From Clostridia bacterium (GTDB taxonomy: Bacteria > Bacillota > Clostridia > RUG12999), in the NCBI GenBank assembly GCA_017467445.1, contig JAFTSG010000016.1, positions 34,286 to 98,285 on the forward strand: a stretch of DNA of 64,000 nt, in the 5' to 3' direction. The translations under genes were made by a program, and so were the position numbers. Below, one piece after another: positions 25,711 through 34,137 of this stretch; the first letter of the stretch is position 1; the number at the start of each line of letters is the position of its first letter. The notes below the pieces were generated by a model. That model searched no databases, was not told the origin of the DNA, and was given only the letters and a program-made list of their open reading frames with translations.

Positions 25711-25769
25711 TTTTCGTCATCCCCTATAAAATATTATATGTTTTTGGACAAATTTTTGTGAAAAACATC

Positions 25770-25798
25770 TTGACAACACCCACAAGCTGGTATATAAT
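25770..25798 (+). promoter_or_regulatory. consensus promoter of sigH
   Basis: TTGACA, 17-bp spacer, TATAAT, a perfect sigma-A match 37 bp before the TTG start. Confidence 0.85.
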
Positions 25799-25834
25799 GA
25801 AATGGATTAAATGATGTAATAGGGGGCGTGCACT

Positions 25835-26473
25835 TTGTCAACACAACCCTCCGAATGCAATCTTGATATATCAGAATTAAGTGATATTGAACTTGTAACG
25901 GAGGCGCGCAGCGGGAACAACGAAGCTTTTGAAATTTTGATTTCTCGCTATAAACCAAGCATAACAGCAAAGGCAAAAACGTATTTTTTGCGTGGCGCCG
26001 ACAGGGAGGATATTATCCAGGAAGGGCTTATTGGTCTTGTTAAAGCCATAAGGGACTTTAAAAGTGACAGGACCTGCGGCTTTCGAGCATTTGCAGAGCT
26101 TTGCATAACGCGCCAGATCATCACGGCAATTAAGACAGCAACAAGGCAAAAACATATTCCGCTTAATTCTTATATTTCACTTTATAATAACGAATCAAGC
26201 GGTGAAGGCGAACGAATGCTTATCGATTTGATTGAAGGCGACTCCAGTCTTAATCCCGAAGAATATATGATTATCAACGAAAGCTATAAAGGGATTGACG
26301 ATAAGCTTATTAAAATTTTAAGTAAGTTTGAACGCAGTGTGCTTGAACATTATATAGCAGGAAAAAGCTATGTTGAAATTGCCACAGTTGTTGGACGACC
26401 CGTCAAATCAATTGATAACGCGCTCCAGCGCATCAAGCACAAGCTTGAAAAATCACCTATTGCAAATTCTTAG
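25835..26473 (+). CDS. sigH: RNA polymerase sigma-H factor (sporulation/transition state)
   Basis: 212-residue sigma-70 family factor. Region 2 lies at about residues 15-95 (SDIELVTEARSGNNEAFEILI, DIIQEGLIGLVKAIRDF with the core-binding and -10 recognition helices). Region 4 lies at about 160-205 (KFERSVLEHYIAGKSYVEIATVVGRPVKSIDNALQRIK). Length and the SDIELV and SITAKAKTYFLRGADREDI features match Spo0H/SigH. It directs early sporulation genes in Firmicutes. TTG start, 8 nt after GGGGG. Confidence 0.94.
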   Translation: MSTQPSECNLDISELSDIELVTEARSGNNEAFEILISRYKPSITAKAKTYFLRGADREDIIQEGLIGLVKAIRDFKSDRTCGFRAFAELCITRQIITAIKTATRQKHIPLNSYISLYNNESSGEGERMLIDLIEGDSSLNPEEYMIINESYKGIDDKLIKILSKFERSVLEHYIAGKSYVEIATVVGRPVKSIDNALQRIKHKLEKSPIANS

Positions 26474-26591
26474 GTTATCAGGCATTTTGCCATAACAATA
26501 TAATAAAGTCCATGAATCTTACGTATGTCGCGCTGCTTTTGGCAGGAGAATGGTTTGAATCAGGATTAGAAACAAAGTGAGGGAAAACACA

Positions 26592-26864
26592 ATGTACGAA
26601 GACAAAACTTTAATTTGCAAGGACTGCGGAAACGAATTTGTATTCACAGCAGGCGAGCAGGAATTCTATGCTGAAAAAGGCTTTCAGAATGAACCGCTCA
26701 GATGTAAAGAATGCAGAGTTAACCGCAAAAACGCATTAAGAGGCACAAGAGAAATGTTTACAATTACTTGTGCAGAATGCGGCGCAGAAGCTCAGGTTCC
26801 TTTCAAACCGAAGAACGACAAACCTGTATATTGCAGCGAATGTTTCGCAAAAAACAAAGAATAA
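26592..26864 (+). CDS. double zinc-ribbon protein
   Basis: 90-residue protein with two zinc ribbons. The first (residues 8-43) is CKDCGNEFVFTAGEQEFY...CKECR, the pattern of the probable zinc-ribbon family PF13451. The second (about 58-87) is CAECGAEAQVPF...YCSECF, the CxxC-x17-CxxC type. It probably binds nucleic acid or another protein. Start is at MYEDKT behind GAGGGA; an upstream GTG overlaps that site. Highly expressed style, single gene with its own terminator. Confidence 0.88.
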   Translation: MYEDKTLICKDCGNEFVFTAGEQEFYAEKGFQNEPLRCKECRVNRKNALRGTREMFTITCAECGAEAQVPFKPKNDKPVYCSECFAKNKE

Positions 26865-26875
26865 TTTCTTTATAA

Positions 26876-26907
26876 AAAATACCGTTGCCGCAAGGCGACG
26901 GTATTTT
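26876..26907 (+). terminator. terminator of the zinc-ribbon gene
   Basis: Stem AAAATACCGTTGCC/GGCGACGGTATTTT (one wobble pair), GCAA loop, T run. Confidence 0.9.
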
Positions 26908-26927
26908 TTACTAAACGGAGGATACCA

Positions 26928-27524
26928 ATGATTTCCATTAAAGAAGCCATTATTGTTGAAGGCAAATACGATAAAATCAAAATTTCATCCATTTTCGATA
27001 CGATTATTGTTTCCCTCGGCGGTTTTGGCATATTTACAAACGAAGAAAAACAAAAGCTGGTGCGTAAGCTTGCAGAAAAACAAGGCATTATAATTCTTAC
27101 CGATTCTGACAGAGCCGGTTTTTTAATAAGGAATTTTATTTGCGGTATTGTGGATAATAAATATATTAAACACGCATATATTCCACAACGCCCCGGCAAG
27201 GAAAGCCGTAAATCTTCAGCCTCAAAAGACGGGTTTTTAGGCGTTGAAGGCATTGATAAGCAAACAATTATAGAAAGTATACAAAACGCCGCAACCATAA
27301 CCCCTGCAAGTTCGAACGAAAAAATCACCAAAGCCGACCTCTACTCTCTCGGCTTTTGCGGACGTAGCGGCAGTGCCGAAATGCGAAATAAACTTCTTTC
27401 GTTTCTGGATTTGCCGATTGGTATAACAGCCAATCCCCTGCTTTCCATTTTAAATTCACTTTATACTCCCATGCAGTTTGCCGATATGCTGGAAAATTTT
27501 GAAAAAAGTAACTTTTCAGAATAA
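26928..27524 (+). CDS. RNase M5-like Toprim protein
   Basis: 198-residue Toprim-domain protein related to RNase M5, which matures 5S rRNA. The Toprim motifs are EAIIVEGKYDKIKI (residues 6-19, catalytic Glu) and IIILTDSDRAGFLIR (about 55-69, DxD). The C-terminal part (about 125-190) matches the accessory domain DUF4093. Compared with true M5 the spacing KHAYIP is retained. I cannot separate RnmV itself from its paralog. GGAGG lies before the ATG. Confidence 0.85.
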   Translation: MISIKEAIIVEGKYDKIKISSIFDTIIVSLGGFGIFTNEEKQKLVRKLAEKQGIIILTDSDRAGFLIRNFICGIVDNKYIKHAYIPQRPGKESRKSSASKDGFLGVEGIDKQTIIESIQNAATITPASSNEKITKADLYSLGFCGRSGSAEMRNKLLSFLDLPIGITANPLLSILNSLYTPMQFADMLENFEKSNFSE

Positions 27525-27549
27525 TTTATGTTTTTTTGACAAATATCTA

Positions 27550-27578
27550 TTGCAAAGAGGAAAAATTTAGTGTAAAAT
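27550..27578 (+). promoter_or_regulatory. promoter of pfk
   Basis: TTGCAA, 17-bp spacer, TAAAAT, about 48 bp before the pfk start. Confidence 0.6.
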
Positions 27579-27626
27579 ATTTATGCCTACTTTTTCGGGC
27601 AACAAAGAGACGGAGGATTTGCAAGT

Positions 27627-28817
27627 ATGGACAATTCAATAAAAAAAATCGGTATTATGACCGGCGGCGGTGACTGTCCGGGGCTTAATGCTGTAATTCG
27701 TGCAGTAACAACAACCGCAATCAATAAATACGGACTTGAAGTAGTTGGTATCAAAAACGGCTATAGAGGTCTATATCTTGGCGAATCACAGTTGGTTCCG
27801 CTTACCATCGATAGTGTTGAAGGCATCATAGGAAAAGGAGGCACAATCCTTTATAACTCAAATAAGGACAACCTTTTCAAGTATCCAAGAAGAAACAAAG
27901 ACGGCCTTGTTAAAGACGAAAATGGCAAAATTATTTATGACGATTTGTCCGACGTTGCAGTAAACAACCTTAAAATAAATGGAATTGACGCACTTGTTAT
28001 AGTTGGCGGTGACGGCACACTTACTTCCGGACGCGACTATTCCAACAAAGGCGTTAAAGTAATTGGTGTTCCGAAAACAATTGATAACGACCTTAATTCA
28101 ACGGATGTTACATTCGGTTTTGATACCGCCGTTAACAGATGTGTTGATGCTATTGAATGTCTTAAAACAACGGGCGAAGCTCATCACCGTGTTATGATCC
28201 TTGAAGTTATGGGTCGTGATGCAGGTCACATTGCTCTTAACACAGCTATTGCCGCCGGCGCAGACGTTGCGCTGATTCCTGAAATCAGATACGATATTGC
28301 AAACGTAGTCGAAAGAGTAAAAGTATCTCTTCGCAGTGCAAAACAGTTCTCGGTTGTAGTTGTTGCAGAAGGTGCTCCAACACCGTCAGGTGCCGCAGCT
28401 GTTGGTATAACAACAGAATTTGCTCCGGACGGATATAAATATAAAGGCGTGAGCGACGCTGTTGCAAAAGAAATTGAAACAAGAATCAACGGAGACCGTG
28501 ATGATAACGGATATGCAATTTCCGAAACAATTATGGATGTTGAGGCACGTGCAACCGTAATCGGTCATATTTCAAGAGGCGGCAGCCCCTCCTCTGCAGA
28601 CAGAATCCTTTGCACAAGATATGGTTCTTATGCAGTTGACGCACTGATGAACGGCAAAAATAAACATATGGTAGCACTTAAACAGGGTGAACTTACCGCA
28701 GTTCCGCTTAATGAAGTTATTCCCACAAGCGATATTCACAGCAATTTCAGACCTGTTGACCCAAACGGTGAACTGGTTAAGCTTGCAAGAACAATGGGAA
28801 TTTATGTAGGAGAATAA
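27627..28817 (+). CDS. pfkA: 6-phosphofructokinase, mixed-substrate (group III) type
   Basis: 396-residue glycolytic kinase making fructose 1,6-bisphosphate. The phosphate-donor loop is GGGDCPGLNAVIR (residues 13-25), then VGGDGTLTS (about 123) and PKTIDNDL (about 150). The residues used to tell donors apart are Gly in GGDGT (ATP type) and Lys in PKTIDND (seen in PPi types and in ATP enzymes of the long, mixed group). This points to a long ATP-type PFK, but PPi use is not excluded. CGGAGG lies upstream of the ATG. Confidence 0.94.
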   Translation: MDNSIKKIGIMTGGGDCPGLNAVIRAVTTTAINKYGLEVVGIKNGYRGLYLGESQLVPLTIDSVEGIIGKGGTILYNSNKDNLFKYPRRNKDGLVKDENGKIIYDDLSDVAVNNLKINGIDALVIVGGDGTLTSGRDYSNKGVKVIGVPKTIDNDLNSTDVTFGFDTAVNRCVDAIECLKTTGEAHHRVMILEVMGRDAGHIALNTAIAAGADVALIPEIRYDIANVVERVKVSLRSAKQFSVVVVAEGAPTPSGAAAVGITTEFAPDGYKYKGVSDAVAKEIETRINGDRDDNGYAISETIMDVEARATVIGHISRGGSPSSADRILCTRYGSYAVDALMNGKNKHMVALKQGELTAVPLNEVIPTSDIHSNFRPVDPNGELVKLARTMGIYVGE

Positions 28818-29759
28818 ATGTTGTATAAAGAATATTCTAAATTTTTGCTGGATAAGTATGGCGAAAAGGTCTACAAGCTTCCCGTTAATTTAGATGTAAC
28901 CTGCCCAAACCGTGACGGAACCGTCGGTTTGGACGGTTGTGCTTATTGCGGAAGCTGCGGTGCAGGATATGAAAGCCTTTCAAATACCTTATCTGCCAAA
29001 GAACAGTTAAAACTTAATATGGAATACATAGGCCCTAAATATAATGCCAAAAAGTTTATTGCATATTTTCAGAATTTTTCAAACACCTATATGCCGACCG
29101 AAGATTTTCGCAAGGCTGTTATGCAAGCGCGCACGGAAAATATTGTAGGAATTGACGTTTCAACACGCCCCGACTGCATTTCTGCCGAATACCTTGACAT
29201 TCTTAAAGAAACGGGACTTGATATATGCATAGAACTTGGACTTCAGACAGTGAATTATCATACACTTAAATCAATCAACCGCGGGCACTCTCTTGCCGAG
29301 TTTATTGATGCGGTGCTTATGGTGAAATCCTACGGATTTGAGGTTTGTGCCCACATAATTCTTGATTTTCCGCAAGATGATATGGAAGACATAATCGAGT
29401 GTGCAAAAATTCTTTCCGCACTTAAAATCGACACCGTAAAACTGCATTCTTTGTATATAGTAAAAGATACAAAATTTGAAAAAATGTACGATGACGGCAG
29501 TCTTAAACTGCTTTCAGTTTTAGATTACGTAGACAGATGCATAGCATTTCTTCGCCATCTCTCCCCCGATATTTCAGTTGCAAGAATTATCGGCAGAGCA
29601 CCGGAAAAGGATACACGAATTGCCAATTTCGGTATGAGCTGGTGGAAAATAAAAGATATGATCCTCGAAAAAATGGAAGTCGAAAACATAAGACAAGGTG
29701 ATATGTGCACTTACCTTGGCGGCAGTGCTGTTAAAAAATTTTTACAAAATAAGGAATAA
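28818..29759 (+). CDS. radical SAM protein, TIGR01212/YtqA family
   Basis: 313-residue radical SAM enzyme. The iron-sulfur motif is in CPNRDGTVGLDGCAYCGSCG: the first Cys at residue 29 is followed by an unusual nine-residue gap before CxYC, a mark of this family. Downstream blocks are DVSTRPDCI, ELGLQTVNYHTLKSINRGH and VCAHIILDFPQDD. It begins directly after the pfk stop with GTAGGAG as ribosome site. The chemistry of YtqA proteins is not established. Confidence 0.92.
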   Translation: MLYKEYSKFLLDKYGEKVYKLPVNLDVTCPNRDGTVGLDGCAYCGSCGAGYESLSNTLSAKEQLKLNMEYIGPKYNAKKFIAYFQNFSNTYMPTEDFRKAVMQARTENIVGIDVSTRPDCISAEYLDILKETGLDICIELGLQTVNYHTLKSINRGHSLAEFIDAVLMVKSYGFEVCAHIILDFPQDDMEDIIECAKILSALKIDTVKLHSLYIVKDTKFEKMYDDGSLKLLSVLDYVDRCIAFLRHLSPDISVARIIGRAPEKDTRIANFGMSWWKIKDMILEKMEVENIRQGDMCTYLGGSAVKKFLQNKE

Positions 29760-29785
29760 TTATCTCATTTTTGGTTTAAAATATA

Positions 29786-29814
29786 TTGACAAACAAATTT
29801 TGTTGTGGTATAAT
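29786..29814 (+). promoter_or_regulatory. promoter of the tRNA-Leu/tRNA-fMet pair
   Basis: TTGACA, 17-bp spacer, TATAAT, a perfect match ending 18 bp before the first tRNA. Confidence 0.85.
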
Positions 29815-29831
29815 AACTTAAGTAGTTTCGA

Positions 29832-29920
29832 GCTGGAATGGCGGAACTGGCAGACGCACAGGACTTAAAATCCTGCGGGATTTAACCCCCGTACCGGTTC
29901 GATTCCGGTTTCCAGCACCA
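29832..29920 (+). tRNA. tRNA-Leu (anticodon TAA)
   Basis: Acceptor GCTGGAA pairs with TTCCAGC, then A and an encoded CCA. The anticodon loop CTTAAAA gives TAA; a long variable arm is present (class II) and the T loop is GGTTCGATTCC. Confidence 0.96.
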
Positions 29921-29936
29921 CTACAAAATTCAATAT

Positions 29937-30013
<77 letters not shown>

Positions 30014-30021
30014 AAAAATGG

Positions 30022-30052
30022 ACACTCGTTTAAAGGCGAGTGTTCTTTTTTT
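30022..30052 (+). terminator. terminator of the tRNA-Leu/fMet operon
   Basis: Stem ACACTCG/CGAGTGT and a T run of eight. Confidence 0.85.
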
Positions 30053-30085
30053 GTTGTGGCATGATTTTGAATTTATGTATTTTTA

Positions 30086-30283
30086 GTTATGAGGCCGACG
30101 AGCGTGGCTCGTTGGGTGACGAACGCGACCGCCGCCGGTGGCGGAAAAAGGGAGAGTAAGGAAGCGCAGCGGTCAAAATAATCAAGGATGTCGCCGTGCA
30201 TCCGACGATTATTTTGGCAACCGCAAGAGGCGCTTTAGCGATAACCCGAAGGTCGTTGGTTCAAATCCGGCCCCGCAACCAAA
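30086..30283 (+). repeat. GC-rich tRNA-associated module A
   Basis: It begins with an inverted copy of the initiator tRNA D-arm/anticodon region (30086-30103, one mismatch in 18). It continues as GC-rich palindromic sequence, then a 42-nt block at 30214-30255 identical to one in module B. It ends with a near-perfect copy of the tRNA-fMet 3' half from the anticodon to CCA (30241-30281, one C missing). No reading frame is credible. A terminator follows. Confidence 0.75.
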
Positions 30284-30292
30284 ATGAAAAAG

Positions 30293-30319
30293 GCAGATGC
30301 GAAAGCATCTGCTTTTTTT
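30293..30319 (+). terminator. terminator after tRNA-remnant module A
   Basis: Stem GCAGATGC/GCATCTGC with a GAAA loop and T run of seven. Confidence 0.85.
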
Positions 30320-30351
30320 GTTTTAGTGGGTCGGTTTGAGTCATCGGCCGT

Positions 30352-30560
30352 AGGGTTATGAGCCCGAAGGGCGAATAACCTGCTTTGATGCCGAGTGCCG
30401 CCGGCGGCGGATAAAGCGAGGCGGAAAAGGGGCAGCGGTCAAATCGGGCGGCACCGCTTGCGGTAGCCGCGTTTGCCGATTTGGGCACCGCAACCCGAGG
30501 GGCGTTGGCAACCGCAAGAGGCGCTTTAGCGATAACCCGAAGGTCGCCCATTCAAATCCG
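30352..30560 (+). repeat. GC-rich tRNA-associated module B
   Basis: Starts with a 15-nt inverted copy of the initiator anticodon stem-loop (GGGTTATGAGCCCGA, 30353-30367). Then come GC-rich palindromes and GGCGGAAAAGGGGCAGCGGTCAAAT-like sequence that recalls module A, then the identical 42-nt block (30505-30546). It ends in a decayed tRNA 3' half (TTCAAATCC). A terminator follows at 30574. Confidence 0.75.
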
Positions 30561-30573
30561 CACAATAAAAAAA

Positions 30574-30598
30574 GAGTAGTAAAAACTACTCCTTTTTT
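30574..30598. terminator. terminator between tRNA modules and the acyl-CoA ligase gene
   Basis: Stem GAGTAGT/ACTACTC with an A-rich loop and T tracts on both strands; serves the ligase gene on the minus strand. Confidence 0.75.
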
Positions 30599-30603
30599 GC
30601 TAA

Positions 30604-32907
30604 TTACTGTCCTGCTTTTTTGAGGTCGTTATTTCTGATTTCTACACGTCTTACTTTACCGCTGATTGTTTTCGGCAGGTCATCCACAAAATCAACAATT
30701 CTCGGATATTTGTAAGGCGCAGTATGTGTTTTAACATATTCCTGAATTTCTTTTTTAAGTTCGTCTGTTCCCACAGTTCCCTTTGTAAGAACAAGTGTTG
30801 CTTTTACAATCTGTCCGCGAACCTCGTCGGGAACGGCTGTGATTGCACATTCAAGCACGTACGGAAGCTCCATGATAACGCTTTCGATTTCAAATGGTCC
30901 AATACGATATCCCGATGATTTGATTACATCGTCGATACGTCCTACATACCAGAGGTAGCCGTCCTCGTCCATTGTTGCCTGGTCGCCTGTGTGGTAGAAA
31001 CCGTCGTGCCATACATCTTTTGTTTTTTCTTCGTCCTGATAGTATCCGATAAACAGTCCGCACGGCGCACCATTTTTTGTGCGTACGCAGATTTCACCGG
31101 TATCCCCTGTTGGACATTCGTTTCCGTCGGCATCAAGAAGCACAACATCGTACAATGGACTTGGTCTTCCCATTGAACCGATTTTCGGTGTTGAACCAAC
31201 AAAGTTTGCAATTGAAAGTGTTGTTTCGGTCTGACCGAATCCTTCCATTATCTTAAGTCCTGTTGCTTTATAGAACTGATTATAAACTTCCGGATTAAGC
31301 GCTTCGCCTGCAGTTGTTGCATATTCAATTGAAGAAAGGTCGTATTTGGACAAATCTTCTTTGATGAAGAAACGATACATTGTAGGCGGTGCACAGAATG
31401 TTGTTATACCGTATTTTTTGAACAGCGGCAGGATGTCGTCCGGATGGAAGCGATCAAAATCGTATGTGAATATACCTGCTTCGCAAAGCCACTGTCCGTA
31501 CAATTTACCCCAGAGCGCTTTACCCCAGCCTGTATCGGAAATTGTAAAGTGAAGTCCGTCGGGGTTTACGTTGTGCCAGTGTTTTGCAGTAGGATAATGA
31601 CCGAGTGCATATTTGTATGAATGTGTTGCAATACGCGGATATCCTGTTGTACCGGAGGTAAACAACATAAGCATCGGGTCGTCACCGCAGGGAGTGTTTT
31701 CCGTGCGGTTAAAGTGTGTGCTGAAGCGTTCCATTTCAACATTGAAATTATGCCAGCCGTCTTTTCCTCCTCCAACAAGAATTTTAAGCATATCGGGAAA
31801 TGCCGCAGCCGCTTTTTCGGCTTCTACCGAAACATCTCCATCGGCAGTACAAACAATAGCTTTTACGCCGGCAGCTTTATATCTGTATTCAAAATCGTGC
31901 TCAACAAGCTGATTTGTTGCAGGTATTGCAATTGCACCGATTTTATGCAGTGCCAGCATACAGAACCAGAACTGGTAATGTCTTTTAAGCACAAGCATAA
32001 CCGTATCGCCTTTTTTGATACCGAGCGATTCAAAATAGTTTGCGGTTTTTGCAGAATATTTTTTCATATCGCTGAATGTGAAGCGGCGGTCTGTTTTATC
32101 GTTTGCAACCCACATCATTGCTGTTTTATCGGGAGATTTTTTTGCAATTGCATCAACACAGTCAAATGCAAAATTGAATTTATCATCATTTTTAAATGAA
32201 ATTCCGTTAAACACGCCGTTTTCATCATATGTTGATGTGATGAAATTGTCAGCAACAGTTTTCTTTGCTTCTTTTTCGGCTTTTATCGCTTTTGATGCAA
32301 TAAATGGAGCTTCGGGATATTCCTCGCTGAAATGTCCATCCTGCGGATTAAGTACAACGGCGTGGAATTCACATCCGCCCTCGCTTACGGCAATCATACC
32401 GTGAGGAATGATACTATTATAGAAAATTGAGTCGCCTTCGTTAAGAATATCTATGTGGTTACCTACCTGAACTTTGAGGCTACCTTTTACGATTACGTCA
32501 AATTCCTGTCCGTTATGTGAATTAAGTTTAATGGGAGCGTTCTGCTCTTCTGCAAGATACGGGAATTTAACAAGGAATGGTTCTGCAAGTTTGTCTCTGA
32601 ATTTCGGTGCAAGGTTGTTATACACTACACCCTGCTTTTTGATAATTTTAAGACCTTCACCTTTTCTTGTAATTGCAAAGGAAGTAAGTGTTGTGCTTGT
32701 TCCTTCAAGCAGGTCAACAACTTCAACACCGCACGCTTTTGCACATTTGTAAATAAATGTAAAGCTGAAATCGGTTTCTCCCTCTTCAAGAAGTTTATAG
32801 TCTTCTGCTGATACGCCCGTAAGCTTTGCAAGCTCTTCGGGAGTATATCCTTTTGCTTCGCGCAGGTCCTTGATACGTCCTGCGACCTCTTTCAAATTGT
32901 AGTCCAT
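30604..32907 (-). CDS. XRE regulator-cupin-acyl-CoA synthetase fusion
   Basis: 767-residue three-part protein. Residues 1-65: XRE-type helix-turn-helix (LREAKGYTPEELAKLTGVSAEDY). About 90-190: cupin (LNSHNGQEFDVIVKGSLKVQV, IPHGMIAVSEGG). About 235-765: adenylate-forming ligase of the acyl-CoA synthetase family. In the ligase, LFTSGTTGYPR is the P-loop, EGFGQTET and YHTGDQA are core motifs, and the catalytic Lys is in SGKVRR. It should activate a carboxylic acid to acyl-CoA; the form resembles medium- and branched-chain synthetases. The start MDYNLK is 9 nt after AAGGAG; longer starts would run into the riboswitch terminator. Controlled by a T-box leader. Confidence 0.93.
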   Translation of the reverse strand: MDYNLKEVAGRIKDLREAKGYTPEELAKLTGVSAEDYKLLEEGETDFSFTFIYKCAKACGVEVVDLLEGTSTTLTSFAITRKGEGLKIIKKQGVVYNNLAPKFRDKLAEPFLVKFPYLAEEQNAPIKLNSHNGQEFDVIVKGSLKVQVGNHIDILNEGDSIFYNSIIPHGMIAVSEGGCEFHAVVLNPQDGHFSEEYPEAPFIASKAIKAEKEAKKTVADNFITSTYDENGVFNGISFKNDDKFNFAFDCVDAIAKKSPDKTAMMWVANDKTDRRFTFSDMKKYSAKTANYFESLGIKKGDTVMLVLKRHYQFWFCMLALHKIGAIAIPATNQLVEHDFEYRYKAAGVKAIVCTADGDVSVEAEKAAAAFPDMLKILVGGGKDGWHNFNVEMERFSTHFNRTENTPCGDDPMLMLFTSGTTGYPRIATHSYKYALGHYPTAKHWHNVNPDGLHFTISDTGWGKALWGKLYGQWLCEAGIFTYDFDRFHPDDILPLFKKYGITTFCAPPTMYRFFIKEDLSKYDLSSIEYATTAGEALNPEVYNQFYKATGLKIMEGFGQTETTLSIANFVGSTPKIGSMGRPSPLYDVVLLDADGNECPTGDTGEICVRTKNGAPCGLFIGYYQDEEKTKDVWHDGFYHTGDQATMDEDGYLWYVGRIDDVIKSSGYRIGPFEIESVIMELPYVLECAITAVPDEVRGQIVKATLVLTKGTVGTDELKKEIQEYVKTHTAPYKYPRIVDFVDDLPKTISGKVRRVEIRNNDLKKAGQ

Positions 32908-32952
32908 CTGTTTTTGCTCCTTTCTTTTCCGCATATGCGGATTTGAATAAAA

Positions 32953-33226
32953 CAAAAAACCCGCCTCAAATTTTGAGACGGGTTGTATCAACTCGCGGTA
33001 CCACTCAAATTGCGAAATTAATTCGCCACTTACCAGGCTCTATCAAGCCCTTGCTTTAACGCAGCTTTACGGAAGGAGTCTACTTAAGCACCTGCTTTTT
33101 CGGTCCTCCAACTCAGAAGTGATGGGTCATTGGAAAGCTTCCCCATTGGCTTGCACCAACCGCCAACTCTCTTTAGGTTTCACCCTCCGACCGTCTTCGT
33201 CATAGTTGTTTTGTGATATTCAAATT
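32953..33226 (-). promoter_or_regulatory. T-box riboswitch controlling the acyl-CoA ligase gene
   Basis: Minus-strand leader with the invariant T-box GTGGTACCGCG (33004-32994). Next comes a terminator hairpin AACCCGTCTC/GAGGCGGGTT with a T run at 32980-32952. Stem I shows the AGAGAG bulge and GGTGCAAGCC distal loop. The specifier is probably ATC (isoleucine): it stands before ACTTCTGAG, where a purine follows the codon as in known T-boxes. The UGGU bulge fits a tRNA with discriminator A. Uncharged tRNA should turn the gene on. Confidence 0.9.
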
Positions 33227-33232
33227 ACTATC

Positions 33233-33261
33233 ATTATACTCTCGTAATTTTCATTTGTCAA
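33233..33261 (-). promoter_or_regulatory. promoter of the T-box leader
   Basis: Minus strand: TTGACA, 17-bp spacer, TATAAT, directly before the leader. Confidence 0.85.
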
Positions 33262-33541
33262 TAGTTTTTTAAAAATTTTTTGATTATGACGTTCGTATTT
33301 CCCGATTGAAGTAAAATGATGCCGATTGGGCAAACTGAGCCCGAAGACACAGAATCATCCCCTTCTCTCTATGCTCGTAATGCCGCAATATCAGAATCAC
33401 TTAAAATACTTTTCTTTTTAAAGAAATCACCACTAAACATCCCCTTTAAGCGAATCGTTCACTGATATATCTTTGTTTTACCTAAATCGTTGGTAATTGT
33501 TTTGAATATCGTACTAAAAACAGCATATTGTGGAGATATGC
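33262..33541. other. non-coding stretch, nothing recognised
   Basis: AT-rich sequence between the T-box promoter and the promoter of the next plus-strand gene. No reading frame with a ribosome site, no clear hairpin terminator and no repeat is seen. Confidence 0.5.
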
Positions 33542-33570
33542 TTTACAAAAAGTGGTATTTATGATACAAT
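33542..33570 (+). promoter_or_regulatory. promoter of the two-gene membrane cassette
   Basis: TTTACA, 17-bp spacer, TACAAT. The predicted transcript begins only about 15 nt before the ribosome site at 33591. Confidence 0.65.
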
Positions 33571-33600
33571 GAACAAAAAAACATAATAATAGGTGATTTT

Positions 33601-34122
33601 ATTATATTAGATATATTAAAAAGATTGTTTTTCTGCTTATCTTTATTATTATGTATAAGTGGAATAGTCCTAAAGCACGCAATAGATTCGACCATGATGG
33701 CAGTCGTCTATTCTCCAATGCCAATTGCATGTGCGTTCCTCGCCGTAGCGTTAATTTTATTAATGATTTATACTTTTACAAAAGGCAATGTATCAAGATA
33801 TATTCTTATATTAGCTATGGTTCTATTAACTATTAAACAATTCTTGTGGGCAGGAAGTGTCATATCGATAATTCTATATATTATTATTGTTATATCTTTA
33901 TTTAAACCCACACAACAAAAAGCATTAAATACTGCAATTATCGTCGATTGTATAATAAAAAGCTTACAGACAATATTATATATAACTGATAATATAACTT
34001 ACTATGGTAGTCTTTATTATGCCTCCCCGTATATAATTTGTTTATTGGCTTCATTATGCGCAGGTATTGGAGTTTGGTTAATAGCATCAAACCAGTATCT
34101 AATTAACCAACCCCAAAACTAA
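33601..34122 (+). CDS. small polytopic membrane protein, unknown, probable ATT start
   Basis: About 173 residues with four to five transmembrane helices and no known motif. A TTG start at 33625 would be 28 nt from the AGGTGA site (33591-33596). The in-frame ATT at 33601 is 4 nt after it and gives a natural N-terminus (ILDILKRLFFCLSLLL). I therefore place the start at ATT, a rare but real bacterial start codon. Base composition is more AT-rich than its neighbours, suggesting transfer. A second gene follows after 15 bp. Confidence 0.6.
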   Translation: MILDILKRLFFCLSLLLCISGIVLKHAIDSTMMAVVYSPMPIACAFLAVALILLMIYTFTKGNVSRYILILAMVLLTIKQFLWAGSVISIILYIIIVISLFKPTQQKALNTAIIVDCIIKSLQTILYITDNITYYGSLYYASPYIICLLASLCAGIGVWLIASNQYLINQPQN

Positions 34123-34137
34123 TAGGAGCGGATACAT

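Noticed and set aside
30261..30565. Open frames of 60-96 codons on the minus strand across the tRNA-derived modules
   Set aside because: They arise from GC-rich palindromes and tRNA fragments, lack ribosome sites and cross terminators.
32908..32991. Longer start for the XRE-cupin-ligase protein
   Set aside because: The extra 28 codons run into the T-box terminator. The ATG at 32907 has a good AAGGAG site and begins the HTH domain.
33072..33140. T-box specifier read as TTC (phenylalanine)
   Set aside because: TTC would be followed by a pyrimidine and sits too close to the TGAG motif. ATC followed by a purine at the usual distance fits better.
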